Notes under the pieces: generated by a model
Databases searched by the model: none
Told to the model about the DNA's origin: nothing
The model's input: the letters and a program-made list of their open reading frames with translations, nothing else
NCBI RefSeq assembly: GCF_013003965.1
Contig: NZ_CP053069.1
Location: forward strand, 589,419-653,418
Source: Usitatibacter rugosus
GTDB taxonomy: Bacteria; Pseudomonadota; Gammaproteobacteria; Burkholderiales; Usitatibacteraceae
Direction: 5' to 3'
Length of the DNA: 64,000 nt
Made by a program: the position numbers and the translations under genes
Part shown: piece by piece, positions 35,893-44,758 of the stretch
How positions within the stretch are numbered: the stretch's first letter is position 1
How the letters are laid out: each line of letters starts with the position of its first letter

Positions 35893-37280
35893 TGCTTCGC
35901 GTTCACGGTGGCGGGCACGACGGAGGGCACGACGGCGGCGAGGATCGACTGCGCCTGCTCGAGTGCGCGGTCGCGGTTCAGCTGGAGGTCGTGCAGGGTG
36001 ACGGGCACGGTGGTGTCGGGGATGACGCCTTCGCCCTCGATCCGCTTGCCGTTGGCCATCTCGAAGCCGACCTCGCTGTACGCGAGCTCGCCGCCGCCGG
36101 GAATCGACGCGTAGCCGAGGAAGCCCAGCAGGCAGCCGCACGTGGGTTGTCCCACGATGGTGCCGCGCCCCGTCGCCTGCATGGCCGCGGCGAAGTACTC
36201 GCTGCCGCTGCCGCTCGATTCGTTCACCAGCACGATGACCGGCCCCTTGTACGCGTTGTCGTTGCCGGCGACCGCGCTCTTCAGCTCGATCACCTCGACC
36301 GCCCCGAAGAGGAAGCTGACGGGCTTGCCGGTGCGCGTGAGGGTGCGGCCGAGCTCGGTCCTCTTCCCGAAGAACTCGTCCAGCGCGGCCTTCACCGCAT
36401 GCAGCGATCCGCCGGGATTGCCGCGCAGGTCGACGATGATGCCGGGTGCGGATTTCAGGTCGCGCATCGCTTCGACCATGCGGCTCGTGGCACCGAGCGT
36501 CCACTGCGTGAGGCGCACGTAGCCGTAGCCCGAGGGCAACGTGCGCGAGCCCGCGCTCGCGGCGGTGGAGAGCCTGCGGCGGCGCAGCGTCGCGTCGATG
36601 GTGCCGCCGTCGGCGCGCTCGAATGTGAAGGCGACTTTGGAATCGATCTCGCCCGCGGTGAGGCGGCGCACGGCGCGCAGGTGGCGCGAGCGCTCGGTGG
36701 AGTCGTTGCGCGTGCCGGCCTTCAGCTTCTCGAAGGCGGCCATCGCGTCTTCGCCGCCGATCTTCACGATGCGCATCCCGGAGCGCACACCCGCCCAGAA
36801 CGCATCGGAATCCACGTTCACGCCGGCCACGACGAGCTTGCCTTCCAGCACCACGAAGGAGAAGCCGAGCGAGATGCTCTCGTTGTTCTCGATCTGCGCG
36901 GCCCGCTTGGGCGATTCGACGCGCGTGTGGGCGTCCTTCAGCTCGCCGGTCATGCGGTCCAGCGTGTCCCAGAAGGTGTCGTCGTCGGGGGCGCCGAGGG
37001 CGAGCGGACGGAATTTCTCGCGGGCCGCTTTCCAGTCGACGCCGTTCAGGTTGGGGTCGTAGTAGCGGTCGTTGATCGTGCCCCAGACGAAATCGAAGGC
37101 GCGCGCCCGGTCGGCCGCGGCCAGGCCGGGACCGGCGGGCACGGACACGGGCGTGGTGGAGACCGTGGTGGGCGCCAGCGTGTTGCGGCGGCCCAGCATG
37201 TTGAACGGGTCGATGGCGGCGCAGGCGGCGAGCTGGCACGTGGCCAGGACGAAGAGTGCGCGAATTGCGAAATTTCTCAT
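35889..37280 (-). CDS. S41 family peptidase-like lipoprotein
   Basis: 463 residues. Lipobox LAAC (Cys20). A helical domain is followed by a PDZ-like region (ISLGFSFVVLEGKLVVAGV, then AGVRSGMRIVKIGGED) and the S41 core (IIVDLRGNPGGS, VLVNESSGSGSEYFAAAM with the nucleophile Ser). Where C-terminal processing proteases have a catalytic Lys after TFG, this protein reads QPTCGCLLG, so the classical Ser-Lys dyad is not evident. It could be a divergent subfamily or an inactive binder. It leads the unit with the MFS transporter and dioxygenase. Confidence 0.82.
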   Translation of the reverse strand: MRNFAIRALFVLATCQLAACAAIDPFNMLGRRNTLAPTTVSTTPVSVPAGPGLAAADRARAFDFVWGTINDRYYDPNLNGVDWKAAREKFRPLALGAPDDDTFWDTLDRMTGELKDAHTRVESPKRAAQIENNESISLGFSFVVLEGKLVVAGVNVDSDAFWAGVRSGMRIVKIGGEDAMAAFEKLKAGTRNDSTERSRHLRAVRRLTAGEIDSKVAFTFERADGGTIDATLRRRRLSTAASAGSRTLPSGYGYVRLTQWTLGATSRMVEAMRDLKSAPGIIVDLRGNPGGSLHAVKAALDEFFGKRTELGRTLTRTGKPVSFLFGAVEVIELKSAVAGNDNAYKGPVIVLVNESSGSGSEYFAAAMQATGRGTIVGQPTCGCLLGFLGYASIPGGGELAYSEVGFEMANGKRIEGEGVIPDTTVPVTLHDLQLNRDRALEQAQSILAAVVPSVVPATVNAKQ

Positions 37281-37345
37281 TGGCGAGGCGGGAATGCGGA
37301 TAGACTGGCGGCGCCTTGTCCTTCGGCGTCAGCATAACCGATAAG

Positions 37346-38092
37346 ATGATTCGCCCAGCGCACGGGTTCCTGGTTTTCCTCCTCGCGGTTGCGGCGTGCT
37401 CGTCCGCGCCATCGCTTCTTCCTTCAGGCGAAACGCGCTTCCCCTCGTTGTTCTCGGCCTCCGCCGTGCTCGAGGGATTGCCCGAGGGCTGGAACATCTA
37501 CCGGCTCCTGCGCTTCAAGCCCCTCACCAAATACGCGCTCGTACCCGAAGGCGGCACGAACGTGGTGCATGCCGTCGCATCGAGCTCCGCTTCGGGGCTG
37601 AACCAGCCCGTCTCGGTGGACCTTCGGGAGTTCCCGCTCGCCGAGTGGCGCTGGAAGGTGCCGCGGTTGATCGCGGACGCGGACAACTCGCAGCCCGCCC
37701 ATGCCGACGCGCCGGCCCGCGTGGTCTTCACGTTCGAAGGCACGCGCGAGCAGCTCCCCGACGACGAGAAGCTCAACTACGACCTCGCCAAGGCGTTGAC
37801 CGGCAATCCGCTTCCCTACGCGACGCTGATGTACATCTGGGAGCCCAACCGTCCCGAGGGCGAGATCGTCACGCACTACAACTCGACGCGCGTGAAGATG
37901 GTCATCGCCGGCAACTCCCGCCTCGACCTCTCGCAGTGGCACGACAAGAAAGTGAACGTCTTCGAGGACTACCGCCGCGCCTTCGGCGAAGATCCTCCGC
38001 GCGTGAAGTCCGTCGGCATCATGTCCGACTCCGACAACACCGGCGTCTCGGTCGAAGCCTTCTACGGCGACATCCGCTTCCTCAAGAATTAG
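37346..38092 (+). CDS. DUF3047 domain-containing lipoprotein
   Basis: 248 residues. The start ATG 37346 gives MIRPAHGFLVFLLAVAACSS with a lipobox-like AAC. Typical DUF3047 text follows: WRWKVPRLI, DAPARVVFTFEG, LMYIWEPNRPEG, DYRRAFGEDPPRVKSVGIM and DNTGVSVEAFYGDI. Function of the family is unknown. The stop TAG (38090-38092) is formed by the first bases of a RAYT-type palindrome. Confidence 0.85.
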   Translation: MIRPAHGFLVFLLAVAACSSAPSLLPSGETRFPSLFSASAVLEGLPEGWNIYRLLRFKPLTKYALVPEGGTNVVHAVASSSASGLNQPVSVDLREFPLAEWRWKVPRLIADADNSQPAHADAPARVVFTFEGTREQLPDDEKLNYDLAKALTGNPLPYATLMYIWEPNRPEGEIVTHYNSTRVKMVIAGNSRLDLSQWHDKKVNVFEDYRRAFGEDPPRVKSVGIMSDSDNTGVSVEAFYGDIRFLKN

Positions 38093-38137
38093 GGTCAGAC
38101 CCTTTTTCTCGGAAATTAGGGTCAGACCCTAATTCTT
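38084..38137. repeat. RAYT/REP-type palindrome 4 (double core, upstream of the RAYT gene)
   Basis: Two copies of TTAGGGTCAGACCC. The second (38114-38134) is itself a perfect odd palindrome with 10-bp arms around one A. The first pairs with the right end of the second to give an arm beginning AAGAATTAGGGTC. The element contains the stop codon of the DUF3047 gene and ends about 35 bp ahead of the transposase start. Confidence 0.9.
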
Positions 38138-38171
38138 GTAGACGATTTTCCTTCCTGATCGTTGTGGAGGG

Positions 38172-38882
38172 ATGTCTCGTCAGCTCCGTCACTTCGTCGA
38201 AGGAATTCCTTGTCACGTCACTGTCCGCGGCGTCGACAGGCAGGACATATTCTCGGTCGATGGCGATCGCTCCAGATTCCTGACGTACTTGCGTGAGGGT
38301 TGTGAGAAGCACGACGTTCGCGTGCATGCCTACGTACTGATGTCGAATCACGTGCATCTGTTGGCGACGCCGGGTGGCCCGGCGAGCTTCGCGCGCACGG
38401 TCCAGCATCTCGGACGACGTTACGTGCCCTATGTGAATCGTCGGTATGAGAGGACAGGACCGTTGTGGGATGGCCGATATCGATCAAGCTGGGTCAGCGT
38501 CGACCGCTATTTCTTCGCGTGCCACAGATACATTGAATTGAACCCAGTGCGAGCGGGGATGGTTCAGAGGCCGGACCAGTTCCATTGGTCCAGCTACCAT
38601 CACAATGCCGGAGATCGGAGCGACCTTTTGATCCAGGAGCACGAGGAGTACGTCGCGCTTGGAGAAGATGGCAGCACGCGTCGTTCAGTCTACGGGGCAT
38701 TGTTCGAAACGCCCCTGTCACCCTCGCTCATCGATGAGATCCGTGCCGCGTCTCGTCTCGGCCACCCCTTGGGCAGCGACGAATTCTGCAGGCGTTTGGA
38801 AGCGCGTTGTGGTGCATCGCTGCGACCGGGACGGCGGGGACGAAGAAAGAAGCTGGAAAAAGGGTCTGACCCTCTTTTCTAG
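38172..38882 (+). CDS. REP-associated tyrosine transposase (RAYT, Y1 family)
   Basis: 236 residues. The HUH pair is SNHVHLL (His60, His62) and the nucleophile Tyr120 lies in CHRYIELNPVRAGMV, the hallmarks of the Y1_Tnp/RAYT group, which nick single-stranded REP hairpins and can mobilise them in trans. The gene is flanked by palindromes of the GGGTCAGACC type on both sides, as expected for its cognate repeats. Its own C-terminal residues KGSDPLF and stop are encoded by the downstream palindrome. Base composition is slightly lower in GC than the neighbours. All catalytic residues are present, so it may be active. Confidence 0.93.
   Translation: MSRQLRHFVEGIPCHVTVRGVDRQDIFSVDGDRSRFLTYLREGCEKHDVRVHAYVLMSNHVHLLATPGGPASFARTVQHLGRRYVPYVNRRYERTGPLWDGRYRSSWVSVDRYFFACHRYIELNPVRAGMVQRPDQFHWSSYHHNAGDRSDLLIQEHEEYVALGEDGSTRRSVYGALFETPLSPSLIDEIRAASRLGHPLGSDEFCRRLEARCGASLRPGRRGRRKKLEKGSDPLF
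38856..38879. repeat. RAYT/REP-type palindrome 5 (overlaps RAYT 3' end)
   Basis: GAAAAAGGGTC-T-GACCCTCTTTTC: near-perfect arms around a central T. It encodes the final residues of the RAYT and touches its stop codon at 38880-38882. Confidence 0.88.
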
Positions 38883-38896
38883 TCCGCGTACCAAGC

Positions 38897-38921
38897 AATA
38901 AAGTGGTCTGACCCCTTTATT
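38897..38921. repeat. RAYT/REP-type palindrome 6
   Basis: AATAAAGTGGTC-T-GACCCCTTTATT: 12-bp arms with one mismatch around a central T, the short form of palindromes 1 and 2. The TAA stop of the SPOR-domain gene (38917-38919, minus strand) lies inside it. With palindrome 5 it forms the 3' flank of the RAYT. Confidence 0.88.
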
Positions 38922-39573
38922 GGGTGGGGCAGGTCACTGCCCTCATCAGGGCGCCGGGGTAGTCGCGCTGGAGGACGGCGAGGCGGGCGACGAGCTCGGT
39001 GTCGGGCTCGCGGACGAGGAAGGTGACCTCGCGCAGCTCCTTGGAGAAGGGGCCCGATTGCGCGCCCTTCACGCCCTTGGCGTCCATGGTGGAGAGGAAG
39101 CGGCGCGCGGCGTCCTCGGTGGAGAAGACGCCCAACGAAACGGCGTTGTCGGGCCGGATCGAGATGTCGGCCACGCCTTTCTTGCGAAGGTCGGCGATGG
39201 TGGTCTCCGCGGTCTTGCGGTCCTTGGCGGGCGGCAGGTAGACCCAGTGGCGCGTGATGTCCTCCACGCGGCGCTCCACCAGGCGGTCGCCGAGCTTGAA
39301 CGCCGCGAAGGCCTCGCGAGCCTTGGGAAGGTCGGTGGCGGCAACACCCGCGAATTCCACGCAGGCCGCACCGGTCAGGCGCGCCACCGTCTCGCGCGTC
39401 TCCTCGGCCTTGCGCGCGGCGACCAGCGGCGGCGTCACGGCCACGAGCTTCACCTCGCCGGGATTGCGCTCGCGGTTGGCGAAGTCCGGCTGCTCGGGCG
39501 GTTGCGTGAGATAGACGTGAGCCCCGAAGGCGAGACACGCGATGAGCAGGACGAAGAAGAGCAGGCGCGACAT
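38917..39573 (-). CDS. SPOR-like domain membrane protein
   Basis: 218 residues. One N-terminal membrane segment (LLFFVLLIACLAFGAHVYL), then a periplasmic region. Residues 125-205 look like a SPOR fold (HWVYLPPAKDRKTAETTIAD, then AVSLGVFSTEDAARRFL), which binds denuded septal peptidoglycan in known members. The start overlaps the coaX stop (TGATG), and the last codons and stop fall in palindrome 6. It is third in the birA-coaX-SPOR unit. Confidence 0.8.
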   Translation of the reverse strand: MSRLLFFVLLIACLAFGAHVYLTQPPEQPDFANRERNPGEVKLVAVTPPLVAARKAEETRETVARLTGAACVEFAGVAATDLPKAREAFAAFKLGDRLVERRVEDITRHWVYLPPAKDRKTAETTIADLRKKGVADISIRPDNAVSLGVFSTEDAARRFLSTMDAKGVKGAQSGPFSKELREVTFLVREPDTELVARLAVLQRDYPGALMRAVTCPTQ

Positions 39574-40313
39574 CAGCGGGGAAGGGCCATGGCCACGAGG
39601 CCGTCGAGGACCAGATTCTCGTTGAACGTCGCCGGCATGGGAAGGTGCGCGGCAATCTCGAGCGCCCCGCCGCCGGAGAGCAGCAGGCCCATCGGCGGCA
39701 CGCCCTGCGCGACCATGTCGCCCCTCACGCGCTCGATCGCACCCACGCAAGCCTGGATCGCCCCGGTGGTGATCGCGTTGGGCGTGCTCGAAGGAAACGG
39801 CTCGAACATCCCGTCGACCAGGCGCAGCGCCGCCGTGCCATGGTCGAGCGATCGCCGCATGAGAGCAGGCCCCGGGACGATCAGGCCACCGAGGAAGCGA
39901 CCATCGCCCGCGAGAGCATCGATGGTGAGCGCCGTCCCCACGTTCACGACCAGCTTGTCCCCCGGCATCGCGCGATGCGCCGCCACCAGCGCCGCCCAGC
40001 GATCCGTGCCGAGCTGCCCCGGGTTCCGATAGCCGTTGGTGACACCGAGCTGCGAAGCCGGCGTCACGATGATCTGCAGGTCGATGCCGCGCTCGGCCGC
40101 CGCGTTCGCCAAGTGTTCCGCCACCGCGGGCCCCGCCACGTTGGACGCCACCGCGCTCGTCCCCGTCGGCGCCGCGATCCATTGCAACCCGATGTTCGGC
40201 GCATCGGCCGTCGGCAGCACGCCGCGAGCGCGCCAGTGCCCACCCTCGTGCAGGCCCCATTTGATGCGCGTGTTGCCCGCATCGATCGCGAGGATGGGGA
40301 TCTCGGTGCTCAT
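39573..40313 (-). CDS. coaX: type III pantothenate kinase
   Basis: 246 residues. Starts MSTEIPILAIDAGNTRIKW, the acetate-kinase/Hsp70-like phosphate loop of CoaX; later GTDRWAALVAA, VVNVGTALTIDAL and LLLSGGGALEIA are family signatures. It phosphorylates pantothenate in the first step of CoA synthesis and, unlike CoaA, is not feedback-inhibited. The start overlaps the birA 3' end by 4 bp, and its own stop overlaps the SPOR gene start. Confidence 0.95.
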   Translation of the reverse strand: MSTEIPILAIDAGNTRIKWGLHEGGHWRARGVLPTADAPNIGLQWIAAPTGTSAVASNVAGPAVAEHLANAAAERGIDLQIIVTPASQLGVTNGYRNPGQLGTDRWAALVAAHRAMPGDKLVVNVGTALTIDALAGDGRFLGGLIVPGPALMRRSLDHGTAALRLVDGMFEPFPSSTPNAITTGAIQACVGAIERVRGDMVAQGVPPMGLLLSGGGALEIAAHLPMPATFNENLVLDGLVAMALPR

Positions 40314-41290
40314 CGGCCCGCCGGGCGGATCGCCGCGAGCTCCGCCGACGAGAGCCGCACCGAGCGGCCGCCCGCGGAGACGACGAGCGTCCCATCCTCG
40401 CCCACATCGACCACATCCGCCTCGTAGGCGGCCTCGTTGGGCGGCATCACGCGCACGCGCCGGCCCTCGTACGCATGGAGCGACCGCCACTCGGATCGCA
40501 GCGGCGCAAAGCCGCCGGCCTCGAAGGCCTCGAGCACGCCCGCGAGCTCCGCGAGCGTCCGCGCGAGCACGAGGTTGCGCGAAGGCACGGGCGAGGCGCA
40601 GCCCGCGACATCGACGGCGGGCTGGTCGATCTTCTCGAGCTGGTCGCCGAGGCGGTAGTTGAGGCCCACGCCGACCACCGCGACGCTCGGCCCCTGCATC
40701 TCGCCCGACGTCTCGATGAGAATTCCGCCGACCTTGCGGAAATCCACGACGACATCGTTGGGCCATTTCACCTGCGCGCGCTCCACGCCGCACTGCCGCA
40801 GCGCCCGCGTGACGGCGAGCCCCACGGCGAGCGACAGCCCCGCGAGGTGCGTGACGCCGCGATCGAAGCGCCACAACAGCGAAAACATCAACGACCCGCC
40901 GAGCCCGCCCACCCACGCGCGCCCACGACGCCCACGCCCCGCGCTCTGCCATTCCGCGGCGAGGCACGTGCCGGCGGGGGCACCAGACGCAGCCATCGCG
41001 AGCAACCGCGACGAAGTCGAGTCCACCTCATCCACGATCTCGAGCGACACGCGCGAAGCCGAAGCCCCCATCATCGTGGAGACACTCGCGACATCGAGAA
41101 ACTCGATCGGCTCCGCGAGCTTGTAGCCGCGCCCCGGAACGCTGAAGAGCTCCACGCCGAGATCGCCCGCGTGCTTCAGCGCTTCGGACAACGTCGCCCG
41201 CGACCGGCCCAGCTCGCGCGCCATCGCCTCGCCCGAATGGAACCGGCCGTCGGCGAGGCGGCGCAGCGCCTGGAACGTGAGGGCGCTCAT
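40310..41290 (-). CDS. birA: biotin-protein ligase / biotin operon repressor
   Basis: 326 residues. An N-terminal winged helix (HSGEAMARELGRSRATLSEAL) marks a bifunctional BirA. The ligase core has EVDSTSSRLL, AEWQSAGRGRRGRAW (biotinyl-AMP loop), KWPNDVVVDFRKVGGIL and GVGLNYRL. It attaches biotin to acetyl-CoA carboxylase and can repress biotin genes. The ATG 41290 fits the family start. It is first in the birA-coaX-SPOR unit, and about 40 bp separate it from the HAD gene stop. Confidence 0.95.
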   Translation of the reverse strand: MSALTFQALRRLADGRFHSGEAMARELGRSRATLSEALKHAGDLGVELFSVPGRGYKLAEPIEFLDVASVSTMMGASASRVSLEIVDEVDSTSSRLLAMAASGAPAGTCLAAEWQSAGRGRRGRAWVGGLGGSLMFSLLWRFDRGVTHLAGLSLAVGLAVTRALRQCGVERAQVKWPNDVVVDFRKVGGILIETSGEMQGPSVAVVGVGLNYRLGDQLEKIDQPAVDVAGCASPVPSRNLVLARTLAELAGVLEAFEAGGFAPLRSEWRSLHAYEGRRVRVMPPNEAAYEADVVDVGEDGTLVVSAGGRSVRLSSAELAAIRPAGR

Positions 41291-41330
41291 CGGAAGGGGA
41301 GGAAGGTCAAAGGTGCGGCAAGCGATGTCA

Positions 41331-42203
41331 TCAACGGGGCTGGTTCTCGCGCCGCACCGCATGCGCTTCGCGCCGATATGCGACGTCGGCCACGATCGCA
41401 TCGAGCAGCAGCTCCACGCGCTTCGAGAGCTTGCTGCCGCGCCGATAGTCCGCCTCGGCGATGAAGTCCGCGCGCCCGGCATGCATCAGCTTCACGCACG
41501 TGGCCTTGCCCTTCGAAGACCGCCGGTCGTACACCGCGACCGTGTGGCCGCCGCTCTTCTTCGTGAGCGCCATCGAGGGCACGTCGGTCATGCCGTCGCC
41601 AACGTACACCATGTTCTGGAACGGGATCGGGCGCTCGGCTTCGTCCATGTGCTCGTTGATCGACTCGGTGATCGACTCCTTCCCCTTGTTGATGCGGAAG
41701 AGGAACTGCGTCTTCATCGTGTCGGTGACGAGGATCTTCGGGAACGTGGCGATGCCGTGGTGGTTGAAGTGGTACTCCGAGGCGTAGATCTGCTTGAAGT
41801 GCTTGCGGATCGAGGCACCGTCGAGGATCTCGCGCTGGCCGGCGGAGATGAGGTAGTGCTGGAGCTTCACGCCGCCGCCGCTCTTCTTCGCCACGTACGC
41901 GTTCATGCGCGTGAACCAGCCCTCGACGCCGGGGAAGTACTTGATGGCACGCGCCATGCGCTCGAAGTCCTTGCGCTTCACGTCCACCTGCGCGCGCTCC
42001 AGGGCCTCGAGGATGTGGCGCATGTAGACCAGCATCGGGTCACTCTGCGTCTCGCGCGCCTCGCGGTTCACCTGCGCCCAGAACGCGGGAGGGTCCACGC
42101 CGATCTTGGGCAGCACCGTGTACTCCTGCATGGGCTGGGGCGAGAGCGTCCCGTCGAAGTCATAGACGAGGGCGATCACGTTCTGGAAGAAGCGGGGGGC
42201 CAT
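41331..42203 (-). CDS. HAD family phosphatase
   Basis: 290 residues. Motif I is YDFDGTLS (nucleophile Asp about residue 15), motif II is LISAG, and motif III/IV is VYVGDGMTDVPSM. A helical cap of about 80 residues lies between motifs I and II. The protein is cytoplasmic; the substrate cannot be named. The ATG 42203 is just inside the divergent antiporter region, whose own start is 107 bp away. Confidence 0.85.
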   Translation of the reverse strand: MAPRFFQNVIALVYDFDGTLSPQPMQEYTVLPKIGVDPPAFWAQVNREARETQSDPMLVYMRHILEALERAQVDVKRKDFERMARAIKYFPGVEGWFTRMNAYVAKKSGGGVKLQHYLISAGQREILDGASIRKHFKQIYASEYHFNHHGIATFPKILVTDTMKTQFLFRINKGKESITESINEHMDEAERPIPFQNMVYVGDGMTDVPSMALTKKSGGHTVAVYDRRSSKGKATCVKLMHAGRADFIAEADYRRGSKLSKRVELLLDAIVADVAYRREAHAVRRENQPR

Positions 42204-42310
42204 GGCGCATTCTAGCGAACCGCCCGGTGTCGGCGCGGTCCTACATCCCTGTAACACGTTCCTTTGGAAAATACGGGAACGAAAACCAGAGGGCTACAAC
42301 CCCAGCCATT

Positions 42311-43570
42311 ATGGATCCCACGTTCCTTCCGGCGTTTCCGCCGACGCTTGGCTACCCGCTGCTGTTCGGCATCCTGCTCGTCGCCGGCATGCTGGGCGGC
42401 GAAGCCGCGCGCCGCCTCGGCCTGCCGCGCGTCATCGGCTATGTGATCGTCGGTTTCGCGATCGCCCCGATCGCCGACTACATCGGCATGGCCCCGCTTC
42501 TCGACCACACGCGCATCTTCGTGGACATCGCATTGGGCCTCGTGCTGTTCGATCTCGGCCGGCGCATGGACCTCGCGTGGATGAAGCGCGACTGGACGCT
42601 CGCCGCCAAGGGCGCGGCCGAGGCGTTCATCACCTTCGGGCTCGTGCTGGGCGCGCTGATGGCGCTCGACTTCCCGCCGCTGCCCTCGGCCATCGCCGCG
42701 GCCATCGCCATGGCTACCTCGCCCGCGGTCGTGCTGCTCGCGGTGCAGGACCAACGCGCCGAAGGCCAGGTCACCGAGAGAGCACTGAACCTCACGGCGC
42801 TGAACAGCCTCATCGCCTCCATCCTCGTCACCATCCTGCTGGCCTCCGCGCACTACGACTCGGGCCTGGAGCTGGAGACGGTGGTGCTGCACCCGCTCTA
42901 TCTGTTCCTCGGGTCCGTGCTGGTCGGCGGCATCCTCTCGACGTTCGCACGCCTGCTCGCACGCCAGCTCGACCGTTCGCCGGAGCTTCACTTCACGCTG
43001 ATCGTGGGCCTCGTGGTCGCCGCGGTGGGTCTCGCGCAAACGCTCAAGCTCTCCGTGATCCTGGCGCTCCTCGCCTTCGGCCTCTTCTCGCGCAACGACG
43101 AGGGCCGCCACGACCTCCTCACCGTGGACCTGGGCCGCGGCAGCCGCCTCTTCTACATCGTGCTGTTCGTGATCGCCGGCGCGAGCCTCCCCATCACGTC
43201 CTTCGAGACCGCGGGCTGGGCTGCGCTCGCCTTCATCGGTGCGCGGGCCTTGGGCAAGTTCGTTGGCGTGTTCGCGTTCGCACAGCTGGGCGGTCTTCGC
43301 TGGCGGCAGGCCGCCGCGCTCGGCGCGACGCTGCTTCCGATGTCGGGCCTGGCACTCCTGCTGCAGCACGACGTGGCGCAGGTCTATCCGCAGTTCGCCG
43401 AGCTCGGCGCGATCGTGCTCGCCGGCGTGATCGTGATGGAATTCCTCGGGCCGATCGCCGTGCAGTGGGGCTTCCGCTTCGCCGGCGAGGCCGCCCCGGA
43501 AGCGCAGCCCGTCTCGAGCGCACCCGAGCCGCCCAGCGCGCCGCCCACGCCCGCGTCCACCCCAACCTAA
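42311..43570 (+). CDS. cation:proton antiporter (CPA2/Kef-like)
   Basis: 419 residues with about 12 membrane segments. Early text GEAARRLGLPRVIGYVIVGF and ATSPAVVLLAVQDQRAEGQ, then LFVIAGASLPI, match the monovalent cation:H+ antiporter-2 family. There is no TrkA-N domain; the tail is Pro/Ala-rich. It probably exchanges K+ or Na+ for protons across the inner membrane. The start ATG 42311 is chosen because the residues before it (MSARSYIPVTRS...) are not family-like. Its TAA stop is part of the TAAGGAGG ribosome-binding site of the next gene, so translation is likely coupled. Confidence 0.88.
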   Translation: MDPTFLPAFPPTLGYPLLFGILLVAGMLGGEAARRLGLPRVIGYVIVGFAIAPIADYIGMAPLLDHTRIFVDIALGLVLFDLGRRMDLAWMKRDWTLAAKGAAEAFITFGLVLGALMALDFPPLPSAIAAAIAMATSPAVVLLAVQDQRAEGQVTERALNLTALNSLIASILVTILLASAHYDSGLELETVVLHPLYLFLGSVLVGGILSTFARLLARQLDRSPELHFTLIVGLVVAAVGLAQTLKLSVILALLAFGLFSRNDEGRHDLLTVDLGRGSRLFYIVLFVIAGASLPITSFETAGWAALAFIGARALGKFVGVFAFAQLGGLRWRQAAALGATLLPMSGLALLLQHDVAQVYPQFAELGAIVLAGVIVMEFLGPIAVQWGFRFAGEAAPEAQPVSSAPEPPSAPPTPASTPT

Positions 43571-43582
43571 GGAGGCCTGGCC

Positions 43583-44725
43583 ATGCCGCTCGACTTCAGG
43601 CAGTCCGAGGCCCTCACCTTCGGCGTAGAGCTGGAGCTGATGGTGCTCAACACGCGCGACTTCAACCTCACCCGCGGCGCCAGCGACCTGCTGAACCGCC
43701 TCGAGAAGGTGGAGCACCCGGGCGAAGTGAAGCCCGAGATCACCGAGAGCATGATCGAGGTGAACAGCGCCGTGCACCGCAACTATCCGGAGCTGCTCGC
43801 GGAGCTGCGCCAGACTCGCGACGCCATCGTCACCGAGGCGGGCAAGCTGAACCTCGCCATCGCGGGCGGCGGAGCGCACCCGTTCCACACGTGGAGCGAG
43901 CGGCGCATCTTCGACACGGAGCGTTTCCAGCGCGTCTCGCAGCTCTACGGCTACCTCGCCAAGCAGTTCACGGTGTTCGGCCAGCACATCCACATCGGGG
44001 TCACGAGCGGCGACGACGCGGTGTACCTCACGCATCATCTCGCGCGCTACATCCCGCACTTCATCGCGCTCTCGGCGGCGTCGCCCTACTACCAGGGCGA
44101 GGACACGCACTTCGAGACCTCGCGCCTGCACGCCGTGTCGGCATTCCCGCTCGCGGGCCACATGCCCGAGTGCACCACGTGGGCCGAGTTCAACCGCTAC
44201 TTCGACTCGATGGCCGGCTTCGGCATCGTCTCCAGCATGAAGGACTTCTACTGGGACATCCGGCCCAAGCCCGAGTACGGCACGGTGGAGATCCGCATCT
44301 GCGACACGCCGCTCACGGTGGAGGAGGCCGCGCAGTTGGCCGCCTATGCGCAGACGCTCTCCGCGGACCTCCTGCGCAACCGCCGCACCGACGCAATCGC
44401 ACCGCTGTACCTCGTCTATGGCTACAACCGCTTCCAGGCTTCGCGTTTCGGCTACCAGGCGCAGATCGCCGACCCGCTCGCGGGCGAACGCTCGCACGTG
44501 ATGCTGCGCGATGACGTGGTGGCCACCATCACGCGCCTCGAAGGGCTCGCCCGCGAAATGAACACGTGGGAGGCACTCGACACGATGCGCAACCGCGTGC
44601 GCTCCGAGGTGAACGGCGCGAAGTGGTTGCGCGAGCGGTTCTCGGAATCGAAGTCGCTCTCCGACGTGGTGCGCCACCAGGCCACGCGCTGGCGCGAGAG
44701 CTCGCAGGCCGCCGTCCGCGCCTGA
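43583..44725 (+). CDS. ybdK: carboxylate-amine ligase, YbdK family (GCS2)
   Basis: 380 residues. Signatures: TFGVELELMVLNTRDF near the N-terminus, ESMIEVNS, AGGGAHPFHTWSERRI, FGQHIHIGV and PEYGTVEIRICDTPLTVEEA. YbdK-type enzymes have weak glutamate-cysteine ligase activity; the physiological substrate is uncertain. A strong ribosome-binding site (AAGGAGG) sits 7 bp before the ATG. It is followed by the long palindromic non-coding element. Confidence 0.93.
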   Translation: MPLDFRQSEALTFGVELELMVLNTRDFNLTRGASDLLNRLEKVEHPGEVKPEITESMIEVNSAVHRNYPELLAELRQTRDAIVTEAGKLNLAIAGGGAHPFHTWSERRIFDTERFQRVSQLYGYLAKQFTVFGQHIHIGVTSGDDAVYLTHHLARYIPHFIALSAASPYYQGEDTHFETSRLHAVSAFPLAGHMPECTTWAEFNRYFDSMAGFGIVSSMKDFYWDIRPKPEYGTVEIRICDTPLTVEEAAQLAAYAQTLSADLLRNRRTDAIAPLYLVYGYNRFQASRFGYQAQIADPLAGERSHVMLRDDVVATITRLEGLAREMNTWEALDTMRNRVRSEVNGAKWLRERFSESKSLSDVVRHQATRWRESSQAAVRA

Positions 44726-44758
44726 CGGCCTTCTGCTGTTGCTCCCGATGCAACAGGA

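Noticed and set aside
38172-38882. An insertion sequence with terminal inverted repeats and target duplication around the transposase
   Set aside because: The flanking palindromes are REP-type hairpins on both sides rather than IS ends, and the gene is a single-domain Y1 RAYT without an accessory ORF.
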